From Ziziphus jujuba (lineage: Eukaryota > Streptophyta > Magnoliopsida > Rosales > Rhamnaceae), in assembly GCF_031755915.1 (NCBI RefSeq), contig NC_083388.1:12102501-12166500 (forward strand): a stretch of DNA of 64,000 nt. Reading direction: 5' to 3'. The position numbers and the translations under genes are program-made. Under the pieces are notes generated by a model, which was given only the letters and a program-made list of their open reading frames with translations, was not told the origin of the DNA and ran no database searches. Of the stretch, positions 23,166 through 34,542 are shown in pieces (within the stretch, counting starts at the first letter, position 1; each line of letters starts with the position of its first letter).

Positions 23166-24060
23166 ATGGCATATAGTGCATCTTTACTTGTTACTACTTT
23201 GCCTACATCTTTGGGTCATGCTGAGAAAGCTGAGAAATTTGGTGGTTTTGATTAAAAAAAATGGCAAGAAAAATGTTATTCTATCTTACCTTTGAACCTA
23301 GCTAAATTTCTCATTGACGTTGCTCCTGCTCTTAATGAAAATGAGACTAATGCTCAAACAGTAGCAGCAGTAGATGTATGACACCATTTGGACTTTTTAT
23401 GTAAAAATTACATTTTCAATGGTTTAACACACTATATATAATATATATAGTAATGTTAAAACTGCAAAAGATTTATGCCAATCTTTGGAGAAAAATATAA
23501 AATGGAAGATGTCAGCACAAAGAAATTCGTTATTGGTAAATTTTTGAATTTTAAAATGGTAAATTCAAAAATTATCATAAATCAAGTCCAAGTGTTCCAA
23601 CTCATTTTTTATGAAATACAGGCTGAAAAAATGGAAACTAGTGAGTCTTTGTAAGTGGCTACGATGATTGAAAAATTGCCACCATCTTGCAACGAAAATT
23701 ATTTATAACATAAACGTAAAGAGATGAGGCTTGGGAACTTAATTGTGAGATTGAGAATAGAAGAAGAAAATCTTATTTCTAAAAATAAAAGTAGAAATCC
23801 AATAAAGAGCAAGGCATATGTAGTGGAACAAATGCGCAAGACCAACAAGAACAAGAAAAGGAAATTTGAAAATCAAAGTTCCAATGGAGGGTCTAATGGC
23901 GGTGGATCTAAAATGTTCAATGGCAAATGTTTTGTATGTGACAAGTCGGGGCATCGCACTAAGGATTGTCGTAATCGTAAAGGCCAAGAGTACAAAAAGA
24001 GAAAGACCATTCATGCCAATGTCACTGAAATTGAAAATCATTCTAACGATGTCAATGAGA
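23166..24060 (+). pseudogene. copia 1 Gag
   Basis: The ATG at 23166 begins MAYSASLLVTTLPTSLG, then EKFGGFD-stop-KKWQEKCYSIL and LNLAKFLIDVAP, the N-terminal Gag pattern of this copia group. Several stops and a frameshift lie between 23256 and 23720. From 23724 the frame is open: RLGNLIVRLRIEEEN, a basic stretch, and the CCHC zinc knuckle CFVCDKSGHRTKDC at about 23929-23970. Gag would form the particle and bind RNA. Confidence 0.8.
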
Positions 24061-24482
24061 TGAATCTATTTGCTATTGTTTCTGAAGCCAATTTAGTAGG
24101 GAATTTGAGGTCATGGTGGTTTGACACTGGGGTTACTTGCTATATATGTTTTGACAAGAATATGTTCACCACGTATCAAAATCCAAATCATGAGGAAGAG
24201 CAACTATTCATGGGGAATTCTTGTACTTCTAAAGTTGAAGGAAAAGGAAAAGTTATACTTAAGATGACATTTAGAAAAGAAGTTACCCTCACAAATGTGT
24301 TACATGTTCCTGATATTTCCAGAAATCTTGTATCTAGATCATTACTTAGTAAAAATAATTTTAAGTTGGTCTTTGAGTCTAATAAATTTGTACTTTCAAA
24401 AGGGGGTATGTATGTGGATAAAGGTGATTTGATCAAGGGGCTCTTTAAACTTAATAATAACGACTGTGATGCCTACTACTAA
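24061..24482 (+). CDS. copia 1 protease and pre-integrase segment
   Basis: Open continuation of the Gag frame. NLVGNLRSWWFDTGVTCYIC is the protease active site; the usual DSGAT is DTGVT here, so the catalytic Asp is kept. It is followed by QLFMGNSCTSKVEGKGKVIL, NVLHVPDISRNLVSRSLLS and LSKGGMYVDKG. A stop at 24480 ends it. Confidence 0.8.
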
Positions 24483-24551
24483 TAATAATGTTAACAATTA
24501 TGCTTATCTGACTGAGTCTTCTAATATTTGGCATGGTAGATTAGTTATATT

Positions 24552-25664
24552 ATGATGAAAAAATTTATTAATTTAAATTTAATACCAAATTTTAATATTG
24601 ATTTAGATTATGAATGTGAAATGAGTATTGAATCTAAATTAACAAAGACACATTTTCATACTATTGATAGAAATACTCATTCTTTAAACTTAATTCATAG
24701 TAATATATGTGATTTAAAATTTGCGCAAAAAACAAGTGGTAAAAAATATTTTGTCACATTTGTTGATTATTGTACACACTATTGTTATGTGTACTTATTA
24801 AGATCCAAAGATGAGGCTTTGGAAGCATTTAAACCTTATAAAGATGAAGTTGAAAATCAAATTAGTAAAAAAATTAAGAAGTTAAGAAGCAATAAAGGTG
24901 ATGAATATGATACTCCTTTTGATTTATTTTGTTCTGAACATGGAATTATTGACCAAATCACCGTTTCATATTCACCCTAATATAATAGTATTGCAGAATG
25001 CAAAAATAAAACTTTAAAAGAGATGATTAATGCTACATTAATGAGTTCTAGTTTACGTCAAAATATGTTGAGGGGAAGCCTTACTTTTTGCAAATTTGCA
25101 TCTTAATAAAATACCTTATAAGAAATCTAATATGCACTTTATGAGTTATGGAAAGGAAGAAAACCTACCTATAAATACTTGAAAGTGTGGGGGTGTCTTG
25201 CTAAGGAAATAATACCTAATCCTAAAAAAGTTAAGATAGGACATAAAACTGTTGATTGTATATTTATTGGATATGCAATTAATAGTAATGCTTATAGGTT
25301 CCTTACGTATAAATCTAAAATTTCTAACGTACATGTTAACGCAATTATTGAATCTAAAAATGCATATTTTTACAAAGATGTATTTCCTTCTAAAGTAGCA
25401 CGTGATCCAAGTTCTTCAAAAAGAATTTATGATGAGAATGGCAATCAAAAGGAAACAAACAATCAGTCTAGACGCAGTAAATTAATGAAAATTGCAAAAT
25501 CTTTTGGTTTGGAAATTTTAACTTACATTTTAGAAATTAAACCAAAGAACTTTAGAGAACCTATGTCTACATCCGAAGCTCCTTATTGGAGAGAAGCAAT
25601 TAATAGTGAAATTGCGTCCATTATGCAAAACTATACATGGGAATTAGTAGATCTTCCACTTTGA
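24552..25664 (+). pseudogene. copia 1 integrase
   Basis: Frames 24552-24980 and 25179-25664, with a damaged bridge between. KKYFVTFVDYCTHYCYVYLL, KKLRSNKGDEYDTPFDLFC and SIAECKNKTLKEMI follow the copia integrase order. The first catalytic Asp (usually HSD) is Asn in IHSNICDLKF, and the second (usually RSDRGGEY) is Asn in RSNKGDEY. The Glu in AECKNKT remains. Downstream, YLKVWGCLAKEIIPNPKK and TVDCIFIGYAINSNAYRF are the C-terminal landmarks. Confidence 0.85.
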
Positions 25665-25703
25665 AGTAAACTTTTAGTTTGCAAGTGGATCTTTAAGAAA
25701 AAG

Positions 25704-26408
25704 ATGAAAGCTGATGGATCAATTAATAAATATAAGGCTAGATTAGTGGTAAAGGGCAACAAAAAAAAAGAAGGTGTAGATTATTTTGAGACATATTCAC
25801 CAGTTACAAGAATTACATCTACTCGAATGTTAATTGCTATTACCGCATTAAAGAATTCAGAAATACATCAAATGGATATAAAAATGGCATATTTAAATGG
25901 TGAATTAGATGAAGAGATTTACATAGAATAACTTGAAGGATTTTTAGCTCATGGAAATGAAGATAAAGTTTGCAAACTTGTAAAATTATTATATGGTTTA
26001 AAACAAGCTCCAAAATAATGGCATGAAAAGTTTAACAATGTAATGAAGTCAAACAGGTTTAGAATAAACGTATGTGATAAATGTGTTTATGAGAAAGATA
26101 CTAAATATGGTTATATCATTCTATTTCTTTATGTGGATGATATGCTCATAATTGGTAGAACTAAAGAAATAATTCAAGCTACTAAGAAAATTTTGAGTAG
26201 TAAATTTGAGATGAAAGATTTGGATATCATAGATATTATCGTGGGAATTAAAATTTTTAGAACACAAGATGGTTTTATTTTGTCTCAAAAGCACTACATT
26301 GAAAAGTTGCTTTATATGTATGACAAGGATTGTGACCGTATTTCAAAAACGCTAATAGAGCCAAACTATCCATTATATAAAATTATGGGAATGGTGTATC
26401 ACAATTAG
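25704..26408 (+). pseudogene. copia 1 reverse transcriptase
   Basis: One frame with two in-frame TAA codons where CAA (Gln) is usual: after EEIYIE and after LYGLKQAPK. ARLVVKGNKKKEGVDYFETY, HQMDIKMAYLNGELDEEIY and FLYVDDMLIIGRTKE give the RT blocks; YVDD is intact. A +1 slip near 26385 moves the C-terminal part into another frame. Confidence 0.88.
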
Positions 26409-26513
26409 AATATTCTCGAATCATTAATAGTCTAATGTACGTTATGAGTTGTACAATAATAGAATATTCTCGAATCATTAATAGTCTAATGTGCGTTATG
26501 AGTTGTACAAGAC
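26406..26513 (+). repeat. In-frame 54-bp tandem duplication in copia 1 pol
   Basis: TAGAATATTCTCGAATCATT...GAGTTGTACAA occurs at 26406 and again at 26460, with one internal mismatch (TAC/TGC). It repeats the [16 protein letters not shown] segment that normally occurs once between RT and RNase H. Confidence 0.85.
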
Positions 26514-27117
26514 CATATATAGCTTACTCAGTTAGCAAATTGAGTAGGTACACAAATAATACTAGTAAAGATCATTGGGCAGCAATAATTAGAGTTCTTA
26601 GATATCTAAGGTATACAATGGATTGTGGATTATATTATACAAGATACTATGCCGGACTTGAAGGATACAATAATGCTAATTGGATATCTGACTCAAATGA
26701 TTCAAAATCCACTAGTGGGTATGTTTTTATTCTTGGAGGTGCATCAGTATCTTGGAAATCTTCCAAGTAGACTTGTATTGCAAGGTCTACAATGGAATCT
26801 GAATTTATTGCTTTAGATAAAGTTGGAGAAGAAGCAGAATGGCTTTGAAATTTTTAAGAAGATATTCCAAGATGGTCAAAACCTCTACCTGCTATTTGCA
26901 TACATTGTGATAGTCAATCTGCTATTGGAATAGCACAAAGCCAAAATTATAATGGTAAATCTTGACATATATGTCGAAGATATAATACTGTAAAACAATT
27001 ACTCTCAAATGGAATAATATCTATAGGTTATGTGAAATCTAAGGATAATCTTGCAGATCCACTTACTAAAGGTTTAACAAAGGAGCAAGTTTACTATTCA
27101 TCGAGGGAATTGGATTA
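26435..27117 (+). pseudogene. copia 1 RNase H
   Basis: [39 protein letters not shown] and, beyond a stop at 26768, ARSTMESEFIALDKVGEEAEW, CIHCDSQSAIGIAQS and VKSKDNLADPLTKGL. These are the copia RNase H landmarks with the conserved acidic residues. Stops at 26768, 26847, 26856 and 26963 break the frame. Confidence 0.82.
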
Positions 27118-27689
27118 AAGCCATTAATTTAAAGTTGTCTTGATGGCAAACCTACCTAGTTCACTAGAGATTCTTAGATTTAGGTTCAAATGGACAATCG
27201 AATATCGACTGACTCTACAAAAACACTAAGAGTTATATAACTCTACCAATTTCTTTGATAATTAGTGTTGCCTATAATGTGTGTTAGGATAAGCATTACT
27301 TTAATGACTCCTGTACTTTGGAAATTCAAATGGAGTTTTTACAGCAAACTCTTAATAGGAAGTCACCTATATGAGTGTGAAGGGACCGCTTCTATGAGAA
27401 TTTTTATAGGCTTGAATTCTCTAGAGCACTCATGAAAAACTAGGAATGTTCAGAGCCAAAATGAACACAACTGAAAGAACCAACAATGTTTAAGAGAGTG
27501 ATTGTGTGAATTCTATTGTCTTGGTTTAAAAAAATGGCTAAAAGTTCAAGACATCATGTTCATTTACTAGCTTGTAAATCCAATAGTTTGTCACTAAGGA
27601 AGATTCAAAGCCAAAAGCTATCTTTCCTACAGCAATTCCTTTCCAAATGAATTCTCTCTGAATGTGTTAATTTTATTCATGTGGAGGAT
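27118..27689 (+). other. 3' untranslated region and polypurine tract of copia 1
   Basis: No ORF. It ends ATGTGGAGGAT (27679-27689), a short purine-rich tract directly before the 3' LTR. Confidence 0.6.
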
Positions 27690-28181
27690 TGTTAGAAAGT
27701 AACAACTTACATCATTTCATCATTAACAATTGTAATGTTTCCCATGTATCTATCTATATTCCAATCATTGTGTCATTTCCCAATCAATGTATCTTCTCTT
27801 TGAAACAATATGTCTTCTTTTGAAACAGTATGTCTTTTCTTGAAATAATATGTCTTTTCTTGAAACAATGTGTTTGTTTGAATTATCATGTCCCTTCTTG
27901 ATATCCTTCTGATATCTATAAATACATATGGGACTATTGTTGAAGAGACTGAAAAATAATTAACAAATGTGTTTGTAAAGAGAATTGAAACTTTGTCTGG
28001 TTCATGCTTCTTTGAATTTGGAGTGCTACTATTCAAAGAAGAGATCGTTGTATCCTAGGAGACAAGTGCTGTAAAACTGTGAGCACTATAGTAGAGTGAG
28101 TATTATATTTATTTTGTAGATGTAAATATAATATATATATATATATATGCTATGGTTTTTAGGTTTATTAATTTCATAAAA
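27690..28181 (+). repeat. 3' LTR of copia 1
   Basis: It starts TGTTAGAAAG, contains TATAAATA at 27917 and ends near AATTTCATAAA. Four CTT/GAAACA-type short repeats (TATGTCTT...TGAAAC) lie at about 27797-27870. Followed by TTAAT. Confidence 0.8.
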
Positions 28182-28436
28182 TTAATGACCATCTTTTTTC
28201 TTTTTTTTTGGTTCTTTTTTTTGTTTTAAGAGAAATGCTAATGGTTGTATGAACTGAAACTTTTTTCTTTTTCATTTTTTAATGAAAATGAGCAGAAAGA
28301 TTTGTGCCTTCTTACATTATTCCATTGAATTGAGAAGGAAGCAATTCAGTTTGCAATGAACATCACTAAAAGAAAGAGTAGAATAATGGTAAATTAATGG
28401 AACCATTGGCTTAAGGCCTATGACATTATCAAAAAG

Positions 28437-28496
28437 AAGAATAGACAATGGTAACTTACGGGATTATTATGGCGATACTCTTTTTCCATCAACATG

Positions 28497-28537
<41 letters not shown>

Positions 28538-28775
28538 GTTTATATCTACATATAAGAGTTTTGATACCTAATAGACTATTTAACACTTCTTATGATGCCA
28601 AATATTGATTTGGTACAAAACTAATGATAGACCCATTGGCCTAGGGTCTTGTTATACTATCACAAGACTTTTTTTTCATCAATATATATAGATATGTTTC
28701 ATAAGAATTTTGATATGTAGTAGGCTATCTAGCTCATTTTATAATATCAAATATTGATGTAGTACAAACTAAATA
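28437..28775 (+). repeat. Tandem ~180-bp repeats in unit 1
   Basis: Two diverged repeats share CCATTGGC, ACTATC/ATTATC, CATCAATATATA, TTTTGATA, TAG-x-CTATTTA and AAATATTGAT-x-T-x-GTACAAA. The same pair occurs in unit 2 at 35355-35715. Unidentified; possibly promoter or intron repeats. Confidence 0.55.
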
Positions 28776-29749
28776 TAGGTAAAGAAAGAAATGAATAAGA
28801 TTTTCAATTTTTTTTAAAAGAAATTTTCAATTTTATTTAAACATCATATGAGAATTTAATTGGCTTCTGTTAAAACGTTCCCTTTCCTTTATTAGGTTTT
28901 AAGTATTAAAAAAAACTACTTCAAATTAATATTGCCATATATGATTTGTCGGTTCTACACCTCACTAGAAAATGATAAAAAATGCAGGCCACTATATCAT
29001 TACTTTCTAACATAATTAGTTATTAATTTACAAATTTGGACTTATAGTTATATATATGTATGGTATGTTATATTTTTTAACCTAACCTAATCAATTTAAA
29101 CTTCTTAGATGTACAAACAAAAATTGAAACCTCTTCTCCAACCATAATACAAAAATAAAAAGCACTTCTCTACAATGTGTAGTAACAAAAACAAAATGAA
29201 GTTCCATTCTCCAACTGCTTATATCTAAGAAGATCAAGTTTTCTGCTTTTTTATTAATTATCTATGTTTTATAAGCCTATCACTACATATTTTGTTTCTA
29301 GGCTCTATAGTTTGTAGAATTTGATGCATAAATCAATTTGATGTTTACATATTAACAAACATTAGAAAATTATTTTGAATATGATAGAAAAAATTTAATG
29401 TTGATTCAATTATAAATGACTTGAGAGATTTTCAAAACAATTTAGATCCACTATTACCCTTTTTACCATATAAATGTATTATCATAGACTTATGAATAAT
29501 AACTCTAGAGTCCAATTTTGGCTCATGAATAACTTTTTTAAAGTTATTGAATTAAAACAATCAAAAAGTTATTTCTATATATTTTTTGCTATTTTTTTTT
29601 TAGAAAAAAATTGAACATTATTATTTTTAATAGTAATTTAATCTTAAGTATAATTGGTTTTATATATATTTGAAGTTATATGTAAATCTCAGCCCCGAAA
29701 CATCCAACACTATCCACCTCCACAAACATAAGTATTTGCTTTTGAGCCC

Positions 29750-29841
29750 TAACAGACTTTGACTTTGCTTTTGACAATGAATTTGACCTACCTAATTTAA
29801 ATACACCAAACATTGCAAAACAAGACACTAAGTTGAGTAGG
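29750..29841 (+). pseudogene. Acidic exon-like module, unit 1, first
   Basis: An open stretch reads DFDFAFDNEFDLPNLNTPN and then IAKQDTKLS. Related acidic stretches are in units 2 and 3 (39592, 56050), and the same module recurs further along each unit. Amino-acid sense is partly kept although stops exist in some copies. I do not recognise the family. The solo LTR A insertion cuts it at 29841. Confidence 0.4.
29837..29841. repeat. TSD (left) of solo LTR A copy 2
   Basis: GTAGG, repeated at 30971-30975. The paralogous sites at 39680 (GAGTAAAATAAGG) and 56120 lack the insertion. Confidence 0.9.
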
Positions 29842-30970
29842 TGATACGAACCTAGGACGACCTGCTCCTAAACCCGTATTATATAAGCCTGAATCTAATT
29901 ATGTTCAAGTTCTAATGTTCACCTTGACCCCTAACCAACCTATGATTAGAAACTTTGGTATATAATGAAGACGCCACAATAGGCGATGGAAGGCCTATTG
30001 ATAAGTCAAATTAAAACACTCATTCACTAATGGTGTTTTAGGTGTTCAAAAGAACAAAAAGAATTCAATCTCACAAATAATTTTCTATATAAAATTCAAG
30101 CTTCATTCTTATTGAAAAATAATCCTTTAAATATCCTACAAAGTCACAAAATAAATCCTAAAAAACAAAGGGAAAACCGACCATACAAAGTGGATTCCTA
30201 TGGTGGCCGAAATTCTCACTCCTTTCCTAATCTAATTTGGATTAATTAATTCTTTTATTTTGAATTAGGAATTAATTAATTTACAATAAAAATAATAAAA
30301 TAATAACTTTCCTAAACTTATTTCTACAGAAAATAAATAAATAAAAACCAAAAAGTAATGGTAATTTCCTAAAACAAAAAGTATAATCAAATTAGAAAAC
30401 TAAAATACTAGTTTTTTGACTAAGTTGACTTTGACCAATCTTTAACCTCTTTGAGCTCCAAATCAGCTTCTATATGCTTTTTAGGATGCCAAATAAGCTT
30501 ATTATTGAGTCCTACACGTTGCCCTTTCTTGGAGGAAAGAGAAAAAGTCAACTCAGCAAAATACGGTAAAGACAACACAAAATACAATAAAACAGGCCAA
30601 ATTTGAAGCTATCCGTACAACCCCTTTTTGAATGCCTTTGAAGCTGGCTTGACTTGATTCCATATCCTCTTAGACATATGTATTGAATCCATAAAGAGTT
30701 GGAACCATTTCATGCTGAGCGGTGTCTATATTTGCACCAAAATCGCTATCCGGGTCCGTATCGGCTTCTACCACTTGGATGCTTAGAATAGGCTTTGTAC
30801 CTTCTAGTATGGACAAGCTCTATTGAGAATTGATTACCCCCTATATAAATGCTCCCAGACTTTCCTTAAATCTCTTAATTTGAGCTCTTGTAATTAGCTC
30901 GATCTTTATCTGTGTCGGGTCAGCACCCCAACGGGTTATTGATTGAGCAGGCTCGGGCGGAATCACATCA
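29842..30970 (-). mobile_element. Solo LTR, Ty3/gypsy family A, copy 2
   Basis: 1129 bp, from TGATACGAACC to ...ATCACATCA on the + strand, flanked by the perfect 5-bp TSD GTAGG. The - strand start reads on as the pol tail (RWGADPTQIK...TRAQIKRFKE). Uninterrupted paralogous sites in units 2 and 3 confirm both ends. It is a textbook solo LTR left by LTR-LTR recombination. Confidence 0.92.
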
Positions 30971-31030
30971 GTAGGATAAGGCCAATGATGGTGAGTTTGA
31001 TAGTAATGGAGTAACTTTTCGAAAATTAAT

Positions 31031-31228
31031 TCGACCGACCTGAATTAAATACACCAAAAAATGCCAAATAAGATATTTAAGTTGAATATATAGGGTAAGG
31101 TTAAGGATGGTAAATTCGATAGTAATGGAGATGACAATAGTGAATGTGATGATCAAAATGATCTTGATTTCTGTAATGCAGATTGTGATGAAGTTGCTTT
31201 TAAAGAATATGTTGATCCATTTATATAA
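31031..31228 (+). pseudogene. Acidic exon-like module, unit 1, second
   Basis: From about 31098 the frame is open to TAA at 31228: DGKFDSNGDDNSECDDQND followed by LDFCNADCDEVAFKEYV and DPFI. Counterparts in unit 2 (39738-39898) and unit 3 (56178-56376) are frameshifted. The composition (Asp/Asn/Glu rich) suggests a disordered acidic protein region. Family unknown; it may be non-coding with chance frame. Confidence 0.4.
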
Positions 31229-31814
31229 ATATATAACACATACATTTATATGGTCCAAAAAGTAACATGATGACGAGGTTCAATGGCTGTTTTGAGGCAT
31301 AATTTCAACCAATTTTTCTGCTTCTTCAACCATTAAATGACAATAATACAAATAGAAAAAGGATAAATCAACCTTTAGGAATCATTAAATTCTAGAAATG
31401 GTTGTTCTGATATATCATGTTTGAAAAGCATAAATCAAATAATTCTCTTTCGTCCTATAAAATATCTTCCATTTCCCACTCGAATAAATTCTTCTTTTTC
31501 GTTGCTAAGGAGTGATGTGATGCTGCCTTAAAAAATGAACTAATCTTGTAAGTTCACTAACTATGTATAATTTTTCTATGTTCCATTTCCTCAAAAATCA
31601 ACCAAGTCTCTTGGCTCTTGCCGTTTGCAAGCTCCACAAATAAAAAGAGTTGTAAGTACAAACATCGAGCAAAAGAAACAGGGAAGGAATTTCAAGATAG
31701 AGATGGAAGGCATACGAAATTAGCACAACCCTGCAAATGTAGTCCATATCATGATGGAATATATAGGCAAATATACTAGTCTTCTAATTCTCCTCTTTTT
31801 CTATAGTTTTAAAA

Positions 31815-31898
31815 CAGACCATCCACCTCCATAAACACATGAATATACTTTTGATCCAGCAGACTTTGACAATATTGATTTTGATCCTGAATTTTCTT

Positions 31899-31929
<31 letters not shown>

Positions 31930-32344
31930 CAAAGATTTTGATAATGAGTTTGACCTATCTGATTTAAATACATCAAAAAATGTCAAACAAGATATTTAAG
32001 TTGAGTAAGATAAGGTTGAGGATGGTAAGTTTAAAAGGAATGGAGATGATAGTGGTGAAGGTGATAGTGGTGAGTTTGACCATACTTGAAAGTAACGGTG
32101 ATTTTGATTTTTGTAATATTAATTATGAAAAACATCTTTTTATTACCACTGCTAAACAGTTTAAATGGATACCATAAAAGTATTTACTTTTAAAGATTTA
32201 ATATAAAAACTAATAGAATTCAATCTCCCAATTAAAATTTATCACATGTACTAGTAGTGTAAAATAGAAAGATTCAAATTGTTATCAAGAAGTTGATGGA
32301 GACCTTGATTTTAAGGAATCTATTGCTCAGTTTTTATCATTATA
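31815..32344 (+). pseudogene. Acidic exon-like module, unit 1, third
   Basis: After a pyrimidine-rich tract ending CTATAG (31789-31806), a plausible splice acceptor, the frames read FDPADFDNIDFDPEF, then beyond a (TA)n run KDFDNEFDLSDLNTSKNVK, then DGKFKRNGDDSGEGDSGEF and, at about 32281, YQEVDGDLDFKESIAQFL. The unit 2 counterpart at 51669-52312 has a longer open frame (MEGHRKLAQPCKGSPYHD...). No known domain is recognised. Confidence 0.38.
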
Positions 32345-32649
32345 TAAAAACATATACATTTGGATGATCCTGAGTATATATTTGTTGTTTGATATTAGCA
32401 TTTCAAACTTGTTGAATTTGTGATGGCTGAATTCAATTTCATGTTTTTCATATTTAACTTAATTATTTTATAAAAAAGAAATACTCAATTTTGATGGGCA
32501 AGACAATTGTCTATCATCAATGATTTTCTGGAACAAACTTTAACACCATTCCTCAATGGTAGCACCATCTTTTTTTTTTTTTTTCTTTTTTTTTTCACTT
32601 CAATAAAAATTGTCATAAAAATGTGCAAATTAATTTCACCCCTTCATAT

Positions 32650-32763
32650 TTGGTATTCCCACTTGCCAGATAAGTCGGCATCGATACGCTGCATTACAAT
32701 GGCCTTATGTAAAGAGTTCCTTTCTATTTGTGGTAAAATCCTGAAGATGACTATAGAGACTTA
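32650..32763 (+). pseudogene. Exon-like relic, unit 1
   Basis: The frame DKSASIRCITMALCKEFLS continues to TAG at 32761. The paralogue at about 55222-55310 reads DKSALIGCLTTALWKEFVF. A TTGCCAG directly before could be a splice acceptor. Unidentified. Confidence 0.3.
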
Positions 32764-33295
32764 GAAGGCACACATACTATGGTTGGATAGAAAAACTTAA
32801 ATTTGAATAGGAAAAATTTAAAAACCTTTATCAATAGTATGGCTGATGAAATGATAAAACAGATAGGGGAGAATGTCCATGGTGAATACAAACACAACGT
32901 CCACAAGTATTGCCCCTCAACATTAAATCTTACAAATAAGGCAAGATTTTAACAACCATTTTTAATTTCCTTCATAGAAGGCTCTTGATAAAGAAAAGAG
33001 GAGATTAGGAGCTATGGTATGCACCAATAAGTAAAAAGGAAGTAAGAAGACTTTGTTTTTTGGGTAAATTGTAGAATATTTTTAGGATAGAAGACAAAAA
33101 TAAATATCTGGTTTTTTTTTGAGTTAGAAATATAAATTGTTTGTGTTATATTAAAAATTATAACCTTTTTTTTTTTCAGTGGGGTTAAGAAATTATTATT
33201 TTTATTATTATTTTTTTTTTGGGCACATGATGAACTGAGAAAAAGAATTATGATCAGTAACTTATATTTAAAAAAACTAGCTAATCAATTTATTA

Positions 33296-33328
<33 letters not shown>

Positions 33329-33663
33329 TCACTTTTTTTTGTGGATATTAGGTGAGATATGTATATCTATTTTTATATATCTGACTAACCTTACTATTTT
33401 TATTTTCAATTTTTAAATCATATCAATGGTTGAAAATTTTAAAATTATATATATTAATCATCGGATTCAACAGGTTTATTTTTACTAAATAAAATTTTAC
33501 TATTTTACTTAATTTATATTTAACCATCTTTTAATTTTTAAATCTTAATTTTTAATTAATTTTTAAATATTAAATCATAATATTTGATGTAATCTAAAAA
33601 TCAATAAAAAAAATTTATGTTAATGTTTTCACATCTTCATGAGGTAAGCTTACCCTTATATAC

Positions 33664-33699
<36 letters not shown>

Positions 33700-34542
33700 A
33701 TTGATGATCCAAAAAAAACTATAAAATTAAAATATTAGTGTTCTTCAATAACATAAAATAATAAGACTAAAAAATTCAAAAAACAGAGGGGCCAAGACAT
33801 TCAATTAGAGCTTTTTGGAAACTTGCCTTGGCAGCCGCGCGCAAGTAATTAGAATTTAGATCTAAGTAGGCACCATTACATAATAAAAATTAGCTTCCTT
33901 TTAATATGTGATTTGGCAAAAATTAATTGCTTTTTAATGTGTGATTTAGCAAAATAATAATAATATAATAGATAAAAATACAACAAATTTAGCTATAATA
34001 GAGTACAACTAATTAAGATTTTTACTAAAATAATTTTTTTCTGAAAAAATACATATGATTTAACGGTTAACAAAACCTTTTTGTAAATATATACCAAAGC
34101 ATGATCATCTAACGATGATGAAATGAATGTCATGTTTCAATGTATCTGTTCACAATTGATCAAAATTTAAAATATATTTTAAAAATATAAGTCTAATTAA
34201 AGGTTTAGGAGAATGAAAAATAATAAGACAAATTTGTCATTAAAACCAAAGGTTTACATAAAATTATTATGTGTTTACAACAAATACAAAATTAATTAAA
34301 TAAATATTTTATTGTTCAAAATGTATATTTGTAGTTGTAATTATAAATTTATTTTTTTATTAAATAGTAATTAACTAGACATGATATGATTAAGAAATTG
34401 TTGATAAGGATTATATATATAATATAATTTTGGATAAATGAGAAAGAAAACATAAAATTTAGATAAATTTAAAAAACAAGATATATGCAAAAAATTAAAA
34501 TAATCATAATAATGTAGATAAACGAAACAGATAACTAAAAGG

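Larger units (their letters stand above)
21078..28181 (+). mobile_element. Ty1/copia retrotransposon 1, nested in unit 1
   Basis: It is bounded by LTRs starting TGTTAGAAA at 21078 and 27690. The coding order gag, protease, integrase, RT, RNase H is the copia order. The flank TTAAT (21073-21077) is repeated at 28182-28186. The homologous site in unit 2 (about 35050-35070, GAACTAATTAACGACCATC) is uninterrupted, which proves the insertion. The terminal CA of the right LTR has been lost to mutation, and all ORFs are broken. Confidence 0.88.
20074..33870 (+). repeat. Tandem duplication unit 1
   Basis: Host-like sequence in pieces 20074-21077, 28182-29841 and about 30971-33240 aligns in order with 33871-36130, 38943-40140, 51393-52347 and 54865-55850. 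Clear matches include GATTTGGCAAAAATTAATTGC, CATGATCATCTAACGATGAT, TAAAACCAAAGGTTTACATA, GAAAGATTTGTGCCTTC and CAGATAAGTCGGCAT. The net unit is about 5.5 kb; TE insertions stretch it. The last part of this unit (about 33300-33870, with a (TA)n run and a short GC-rich patch at about 33829-33843) has no counterpart at the end of unit 2. Confidence 0.8.
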
